In this document: piece after piece, positions 57,071 through 64,000 of the stretch
Layout of the letters: the number at the start of each line of letters is the position of its first letter
How positions within the stretch are numbered: the stretch's first letter is position 1
Origin: Macquaria australasica
Taxonomy: Eukaryota > Chordata > Actinopteri > Centrarchiformes > Percichthyidae
DNA: 64,000 nt
Reading direction: 5' to 3'
NCBI GenBank assembly: GCA_005408345.1
Contig: SEMN01000525.1
Span: forward strand, 1 to 64,000
Position numbers and translations under genes: made by a program
The notes under the pieces: generated by a model
What the model saw: the letters and a program-made list of their open reading frames with translations, nothing else
Told to the model about the DNA's origin: nothing
Database searches by the model: none

Positions 57071-59662
57071 ACAACATGCATATATTTTAATTGAGTCTGA
57101 CCATTAAATCTTCAGTTTGACACCATTATTTCTCTTTCTACCCCCTGTCTGTTTTTTCTTTCCAGCCACACAGCAGCACTAGAGATGATAAAAAAGAGAA
57201 AAAAGAAAAAGGTGAGGGGAAGGGATATAACAAAGAGGCACAGCTGATTTAAAAATACAGTAGAGGAAAGATTTGGCAGAGGGGAATCATCTTTTTTCCT
57301 GCCTCTCCTCTCCATTACAGGAGAAGAGAAGGATTTCAGATGGGGGTTTGGGATTTCTGCCCACTTCAAAGACTTTTTCACACAAGCTCCTGACTTTCTT
57401 TCCACTCTTACACAAAACAGACTTCATTTCCAAAGGCCAGGGATATTTGTGTGGCCCAACCTTCATGTCTGTGAGCCAAGAATTAAAGAGACAAATATAG
57501 ATTTTTACTGCAATATCACAGCAGCCACAGTCACTGCGACTCCAATACTGTTTCTGATTTGAGCGCTACATGTAGCATTTTAAAAACCCTGTGTGAGGAG
57601 TATTTACTTCACTTACCAGGTACAGAATTAACATTATTTACTTTCCTATTATTTTGAACAGCATAAAATAATGGCTCTACAAACATGACACTATTGTTTA
57701 CATTAGTTTATTCTGCCACGTTTTGTTTTCTGTGTATTTTATTGATGATGTGTGTAATTTTAACATGGCACGTTGATGCTACACCTCCCACTTTTAAGTC
57801 TGTACTAATAATAATGCTAACGATACTGGCACAACTACTGACACTACTACTACTACTAATGATTTTGTGTAGCACATTACAAAATAGTGCTAGAAAAAGT
57901 GCTTCACAACTAGGTGGGGAAGGATAAGATGAGACACAGGCACAATAAAAAAATCAGAAAAAGATCAGATGTACTTGTTTCAAAAGTTGAAACAATTTTT
58001 AAAAAGGAGGGTAAGAAATGGATCAGAGAAGGGTTTTTATGCCCAAGCATGCCAAAGTTCAGGAACTCGAGTCAAAGCTGAGTTATGAGAGCGTGTGGTT
58101 TGTGTGGGCGCCTGCAAGAGGGAGGGTAGCATGAACCTCCGGCATGTTATGCTGCTCTCTTATGGCAGGTGAAGGAGAGAAGTGACTGTCCATACCATCT
58201 GTCACGGATGTAGCACATGCCTTTCCACACCCTCCCCGGGACACCAGTGGAGTTAGCAGTGAAATGACCGTAGTGCAGGGGGGAATTGGGCAAAACATTA
58301 GTTGAGTAATGAACCAAGATTTAGGAGCAGCAAATCCTCAGCTGGAAGATTGCAGACATATCGCTATAGCCCCAAACTCAACAAAGGGAGCAGGCCGGGG
58401 GGGATGGATGGGACAACAAAACATCAGACTTTGAAAATCTTAATTTGTGCCAGGTTTTTTTCATTAGGGCATTATCAGGCTGAGGTGCATAGTGAGCTGC
58501 TGGTATTAACAAAGGAGAGGATGTCTGGGCCAATGGTTGGAAAAACCCTGTTTTTTAGGAGAAGCCTGGTTAGAATCAAGTCTCATGAGTAAGAGGTAGA
58601 TAGATTTCAAGTGAGAGATGGTTTCCTCCTGAGTGGAGTGAGAACTTGGCCCAAATCCAAACCAAATATTCCCTGATATGAGGTGCAAGATACACTTTTA
58701 CACATGTGTGCAGCTGCTGCTGTCCTCTTTTCAGCATGAAGCTCAAATTAGGTTTATTTTAACTTGACAAAGGCTGGTTGAGCTATAATTCATAGAGGTG
58801 CTTTTTCGGAGCTCTCACAGCATTTCTCAGTCTTCATTAAAGAATGAGAATTAACAAAGGTATGTGCTCTAACTTTCTCTCTTTTTTGTCTTTTTGGTGT
58901 GAAATACTGGATACTTTCTTCTCTTCATGCCTCAGAAAACCCTTCAAACGAAGACCACATGTCCACATTAAGGCCATGTTTACCTGTAGTAGAGATTTCT
59001 GCATTTTTAAAGGGTCACAAGCCAAAATGGTTGGGAAACGCTGGGTTAAAACACATCTGAGATATATATTTTTATCTCTACATTACTGCAAACCAACCAC
59101 ACCTGAAAGAAAAGAGAATGAACACTTTATTTTGTGTCACTTCCTGACACAACCACAGAAACTACTTCAATTAATCCACATTCAAGATAGGAACGTTTTC
59201 AAATTCATCAATCACAGCTGTGTGTAGTATAATTTAATGTGAAATAATGCTTATCACTTTCATGATTCCATTAAACGTATTCCATATTGATTTCAAGGCA
59301 TGGGCGCTTTAATGATAATCTGTAAAGTGATCATAAAAGCTCGTCTGACACTGTTAGTTTGTAGTAGCAGGTAACAAATCCAGTTCATCTATTGATTAGG
59401 CTTATAGGAACATTCATACCATGAGCTATATAAGAAGTAACATTTAATGCTTATACATAAAGTAGACTAAATTTTGGTTTTGCATGTGCAGTATGGTGAT
59501 GATTAAGTCCCAGTGCACACGCATTTTTAGTCCCTGCTATCTCACAAGTCAAGCACAACATGTGTGTCCCACATACGGTGTGTTTGAAAGCACTTTCTGG
59601 TAAACCTATAGTAGCCTGTAAGTGTTCTGTAACCACAAGATTTTCCTCTTCATGTCTAATAC

Positions 59663-59758
59663 CTGTGCTCTGCCCACAGCTGTGGGCTCATGTACGATGG
59701 GGCTGGACAGCTGGGTGACCACCTCCAGGAAGCCTTTCTGCTGCAGCTGTTAGCCAAG
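59663..59758. other. Exon-like block, strand unresolved
   Basis: Minus strand: acceptor CTGCAG, 78 bp (59740-59663) in phase 0-0 giving QKGFLEVVTQLSSP and on, donor CAG|GTATTA. Plus strand: acceptor CTGCCCACAG, 79 bp (59680-59758) giving CGLMYDGAGQLGDHLQEAF and on, donor AAG|GTGACT. Both are open and have splice-like borders. I recognise neither protein and no adjoining exons were found. Confidence 0.35.
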
Positions 59759-61129
59759 GTGACTCCACAGTCAGAAGCCAGCTCACTTCACTGTAAGAAG
59801 TCCAGTGTTTCTAACCGTTGCTTAATCCTCACTCTGGACACTGTGCTGTGTGCAGGGGTGTAGGACTGGGGGGGAGTCAAAGGGGGCTGAGAATACCTAT
59901 GTACAGGGTCCAGAATTTTGTGCTACGCCCCTGACTGTGTGCATCACTGCTGTTTATTTTATTCCTAATTTATTCCTGTGTTGAAAGATATGCTAATATT
60001 AATATTGTCCTCATAAGAAGAATATTAATTAGACCATATATTTCCTGGAGAAAATGTGTGGGCGAGCAGGAAACAGCTGGAAGTATTAGAAAAACTAACA
60101 TTTAAACGGTTGCTAAGGTGCTATTACTGCTAGATAGTCAAAAGTGGTTGCTATGGTCTCCATTGGTAGCTTGCTGATTTATAACTTACCGTATGATTTC
60201 TAAGGTGGTTCGTGGTTTATATAGTGATAGAAGAATTCAATTGTAAACTTTTTTTATATAATTAAAGAGTAAAGTTTAAGTAAAGTTTATTTATGTTGCA
60301 ACCTTGCAGATCAGACGTCACAAAGCGCTTCACAATAAAAGACAAACACAAGAGTGATAGATAAAATAGAGATATGAATGAATAAAACCAAACAAAGGCA
60401 AGTCTACAGGTGAGTCTTGAGCTGCTTTTTCAAGCGGTCCGCAAGGGAGAGAGCTCCAAAGTGTAGAAGCCACAACTTCAAAGGCACAGTCTCCTTTAGT
60501 TTTAATCCTGGGGGGTGGGGGGTGGGGGAGGTACAACCAACTTTGTCAGAAGATTAGAGACCAACTGGTGATATAAGGCTGCAGTAGCTCCCCAAAGGCA
60601 GGTGCCTGACCGACCATGCAGAGCTCTAAAAGTGATCACAAGTCAGTAAACAAGTCAAAAAGTCAGCAGACGTCTTGTATTTTTGTAAACATGTCCGCTC
60701 TATGTGAAAATTGTTAAAGAGGCAATTGGGAATAAATGAACAATTTTTCATTTTTATCAAAAATTGTTAATGTTGAGATCGTATGTAGGATTCTCATTTT
60801 GCAAACTAATGCTCTCCCATGCTACTGAGTCTGGCAGGTGGAGGTACCATTTGTAGTGACAGGCTTCTATAATCAAAGAAGTAATAACAGTGGTGGTAGT
60901 GGGATTTGTAGAAGTAGTAAGAATCATAGTGAAAATATGATAATAATGGCAGCAGGAAACAGTAATCTTTCTTGTAATAGTACAATACTACAATTTGTAG
61001 TAGTATTAGTTGACTAAAGTGGTGTAGAGTAGACTTCTTAAACCAGTTGCTATCTCAGCAATCAGCCCAACAAGCAAACAAACACTGGGTTGCTGTCTCT
61101 GCAATCACAGTCGAGCGTCAACACTTTAA
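59759..61129. other. Intergenic DNA around the LINE fragment
   Basis: Outside the LINE-derived block no feature is recognised. Confidence 0.4.
60270..60650 (-). mobile_element. LINE-derived fragment
   Basis: GTTTATTTATGTTGCAACC and CACAAAGCGCTTCACAATAA at one end, then AAAGGCACAGTCTCCTTTAG, TAAGGCTGCAGTAGCTCCCC and CATGCAGAGCTCTAAAAGTG, a known teleost LINE region. Confidence 0.65.
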
Positions 61130-61285
61130 TCCACAAAAGTGAGATCTGGAAGGCGGATTTTGTTACCACTGGACGGAGCCAGACTAGCTGTTTCCCCCTG
61201 TTTCCAGTCTTTATGCTAAGCTAATGGTATCAATCTTATACAGAAAGCAAATACGCCTGTTTACCAAGACATCAAACTATTCATT
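61130..61285 (-). repeat. Teleost repeat (CTTTATGCTAAGCTAA type)
   Basis: Short minus-orientation copy: GGACGGAGCCAGACTAGCTG, TTTCCAGTCTTTATGCTAAG. Confidence 0.65.
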
Positions 61286-61555
61286 TACTTCACAATTAAA
61301 TTTCAGGCCCATGTGTAAATGGATGCATTACCTTCAACCATAATGCAAATGAAGTGTCCCAGTTAAGCTGAATTCAGCCAACAGGCCTGATGTGAATTAG
61401 GCAAAAAAAAAAAATAAAACAAGAAAGAAACAGGTGTGCCCTGGTGATAAGGTAGGCTATTATACCTTGAGGACTTTCTACCAAGAAGAGCTCGGTGTGT
61501 GAATTGGAAGACGTATAGTTTGTAGCAGGAAGAAAACAGTGATAAGCTGCTTCTA

Positions 61556-61578
61556 CCACACACACACACACACACACA
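61556..61578. repeat. (CA)n microsatellite
   Basis: About 23 bp, upstream of the exon candidate at 61733. Confidence 0.95.
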
Positions 61579-61732
61579 AAGCCCACAATGGGAGGACCCC
61601 GCCAGACTTTAATTGAGCTCCCTGCTCCTCCTCCTCCTGCTCCTCCTCGTCCTCCTCAGTCTCCTCCTGGCTAACTTCTCGTCGACACGCCACTTCGCTT
61701 CAGATTATTTTTGGGACTGGATACGACAAGAC

Positions 61733-61796
61733 ATGGCTCTCCTGCAGAGAACATTTCTACCGCTGTTTCTTCATATCTGCCTCCTCAGCTGGAGCG
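61733..61796 (+). CDS. Candidate signal-peptide first exon, unknown gene
   Basis: ATG at 61733 gives 21 residues starting MALLQRTFLP with a hydrophobic core (LFLHICLLSW), ending at a consensus donor AGCG|GTGAGT in phase 1. Phase-1 signal exons are typical of Ig-type and other extracellular proteins. The upstream Pro/Ser-coding CT-rich stretch could be a 5' UTR. No second exon was found before the window ends, so the gene, if real, has a first intron longer than 2.2 kb. Confidence 0.5.
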
Positions 61797-62429
61797 GTGA
61801 GTTTCAAACTAAATATTAGTTCTCTTATTAGTTCTTTTCTTTTGACAGACACGTTTAGTGAAGGAGGAACAGCCGCTGGTGCGAGTTTGAATGAGCGTGT
61901 GCTTTTCTTGGATGCTCCGACCAAATGTTTCTGACATTTCCAAAAGTTAACTCGAAGATAAGTGTTGTTTTTGTATATGCCAGTTAATTGTGTTAGATTA
62001 TTAGTTGCACTTCGCTTCGGTGGTGAATTTGAAAGCTAATTTATAGATAGTGGAATTGAACTGGTGTGGGCTTTCCACCAATTTGACACTTTCTAAGCAT
62101 CTCAGCCCCTATTTTTGTGGTTGTTTTCAGTCGGGAGTCGTCGTAAAACATTTAAAGGTGTAATTAATTACTGCGTAATTGACGCCGTTAACGCGCCAAT
62201 TAACCTACCAACACGTAGCTGTACAGTACGTTTGAGCTTAGGCTACATATGCATGTGACTGCTGTATTCTCGTTTTTTAAGGCTTGTGTCGTAAACTGTT
62301 GTACGACAGAGTCTGGATAAGTTATTAAAGTCTAATAAGACTGTTGTAAACATCTAAAGAACAGCGGTTAGACCGCAGGACCAAACTCAGCAGAGTCCAG
62401 CATGTTGTTTTTCATCAGACAGTAACTGC

Positions 62430-62706
62430 AATGTGATGGAAGAGGCTAGATTTTGGATTTGTGTGTAACTGATCTTTAGATGAATGTGTCGATTAATAGT
62501 GAAATAAAATCATATAGTTTCCCAGAGTCCAAGGTCACGTCCTCACGTCTTGTTTTGTCAGACATAGAGTCCAAAATCCAAAGATATTCAAGTTTACAAT
62601 CATGTAAAACACAGAAAAGCAGTAAATCTTTGCAGTTGAGGAGCTGCTGATTGATTTTCTGTCCTAAAACTAATTGATTAATCGACTCTACATCGTTTCA
62701 ACTCTA
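62430..62706 (+). mobile_element. MITE, degenerate copy (family of 34977-35342)
   Basis: TTTCCCAGAGTCCAAGGTCA, AGAGTCCAAAATCCAAAG and CTAATTGATTAATCGACTC, minus the 5' end. Confidence 0.7.
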
Positions 62707-62789
62707 TATTTAGGTTATGACTAGGTAACAGCAGGTAGGGGAACATAAGGTTAAAGATTGATGCTACACATGTAATACTGACAGCTAAT

Positions 62790-63310
62790 TATAGCTGAAG
62801 TAATTAGACAAGTAACAGATTAGTCGATTGACAGACAATTAATCGGCAACCATTTTGATATTAACAGTGGTATTAATTGTTTATTGTTCATTTTTCAAGC
62901 AAAGATGCCAAACACTCATTATTTCCAGCTTTGTAAATGGGACAAATTGCTGATTTTCTCTGTTTTATATAATTTTAAACTGAATATATTTGGATTTTGG
63001 ACTGTTGGTTGGACAAAGAAAGACATGTGACAACTTGATAACCTCATGTTCCCTTACCTCTTGTTACCTAGTTATAAACTTAGTTAGAGTTGAAGCTGTT
63101 AGATGTTTAATCGATGAGTTGATCAACTATCTTTGGACTGTTGGTTTGGACAACAAAAGGCATTTGAGGATGTCACCTTGGAGTTTGGGGAACTTGTGAT
63201 GGGAATTTTTCACTATTTTCTGACATTTTACAGAGAAAGCAATTCATAGATTAATTGAGGAAATAATTGCTTAATCAGTAATGCAAATAATCATTAGTTT
63301 CAGCCCCACG
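62790..63310 (-). mobile_element. MITE, degenerate copies (family of 34977-35342)
   Basis: GATTAGTCGATTGACAGACA and TTAATCGGCAACCATTTTGA at the left, a duplicated GGACTGTTGGTT(GG/TGG)ACAA phrase inside, and ATCATTAGTTTCAGCCC at the right. The internal duplication suggests two overlapping copies. Confidence 0.7.
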
Positions 63311-64000
63311 GTTAATGTTTGATAAGGGGTGAGAAAAGACTGTAGCCAATGAGGTCCTCACAAGTGTGGTGTGTACACTTGTGACTACACTACTACACTA
63401 CAAATGTACAGTGTGTGTGTGTGTGTGTAAGTGCTACCTTTCATACAGTTTTGACCTTTTCTCAGCTTCTTTACAACAGTTTGAAGGAATTAATCAAAAC
63501 CAAAATTAGACGAAGAGTCCAACCGAAACACTGGCATGGCCAATATTAATAACAGCCTGTTTTAGTTATTTGCAGATACATTGACTATACAGCTGTGTGC
63601 ACTCTCTGTGCTGCCACGTTAAGTACCAGGGAACAGTACCTGTACAGCCGCAGGCCTTTTGAAATGAAACAAACTTTGGACCAAGTTATTTTCTTTGCCT
63701 GATCAGAATTAGCTGAAGTTTTGTCAAGTTGAAATCTTTTAATCGATTAAGAATAGTAAAAGATAAGAATCACAACCCACTCTTAAAGGCAGACATCATG
63801 TTAACTTATGGATTACACAACTCAAGCAAGCTTTACTGTACAGAATTAAATGTAAACCTCCCTCCTTCTCCATGTAGCATCTCACAACAGGACAACACTC
63901 ACTGTGTCCCGACCTTAAACCTCTTTTTCTCTTAAATCCCTGTTTTTTTACTCCATCAGCCTTGTCTTAATTGGGTTACCTCTATTTAATCCTCATCTCC
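63311..64000. other. Right end of window, no feature seen
   Basis: Only a short (GT)n tract near 63412-63428. If the exon at 61733 is real, this is its first intron. Confidence 0.4.

Larger units (their letters stand above)
55143..59662. other. Gene-poor intergenic DNA
   Basis: Apart from the two tails listed, no exon or repeat is supported. A fragment at 59010-59045 (GGGTCACAAGCCAAAATGGT) resembles the 33610-33864 family. Confidence 0.45.

Overview
The window is vertebrate nuclear DNA, most likely from a spiny-rayed (percomorph) teleost. Genes are split by GT-AG introns, coding exons match vertebrate orthologues, and the intergenic DNA is full of short repeat families typical of teleosts. 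No gene is read in one open frame; gene models below were built by joining exons with compatible splice sites and phases.

Layout. (1) 1-5300: a tandem array of minus-strand tRNA-Tyr(GTA) genes with 14-nt introns, about 351 bp per unit. There are ten full-length copies, five copies sharing one 20-bp deletion and a decayed end copy; the array runs off the left edge. (2) 7215-13874, minus strand: hepacam-like glial/hepatic cell adhesion molecule; signal-peptide, two Ig and transmembrane exons are clear, the cytoplasmic tail is incomplete. (3) 16660-20401, plus strand: a nine-exon Pim-like serine/threonine kinase with an unusual basic N-terminus carrying a duplicated exon motif, followed by a minisatellite. 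(4) 23077-27974, plus strand: styxl1 (MK-STYX pseudophosphatase), eight exons, one intron with a GC donor. (5) 29828-38022, plus strand: tmem120a (TACAN), twelve exons. styxl1 followed by tmem120a in the same orientation is the order I recall from mammals; POR, expected next, is not seen.

(6) 38700-42100: mobile-element and repeat debris, including a nested MITE, a 28S rRNA pseudogene fragment and a 650-bp element with inverted ends that carries a broken THAP zinc-finger reading frame. (7) 42100-64000: gene-poor DNA. It has two orphan signal-peptide exon candidates (42430 minus, 61733 plus), an exon-like block at 59663-59758, a Harbinger-like MITE with TAA target duplications, a perfect 148-bp tandem duplication and many teleost repeats.

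The genes are not an operon. The only functional grouping supported is the styxl1-tmem120a conserved pair. The most unusual items are the tRNA-Tyr array with its alternating intact/truncated higher-order repeat, the Pim-like kinase N-terminus, the palindromic RFX-type X-box upstream of styxl1, and the THAP element beside the 28S fragment. Boundaries of repeats are approximate; family names are by recognition, not by search.
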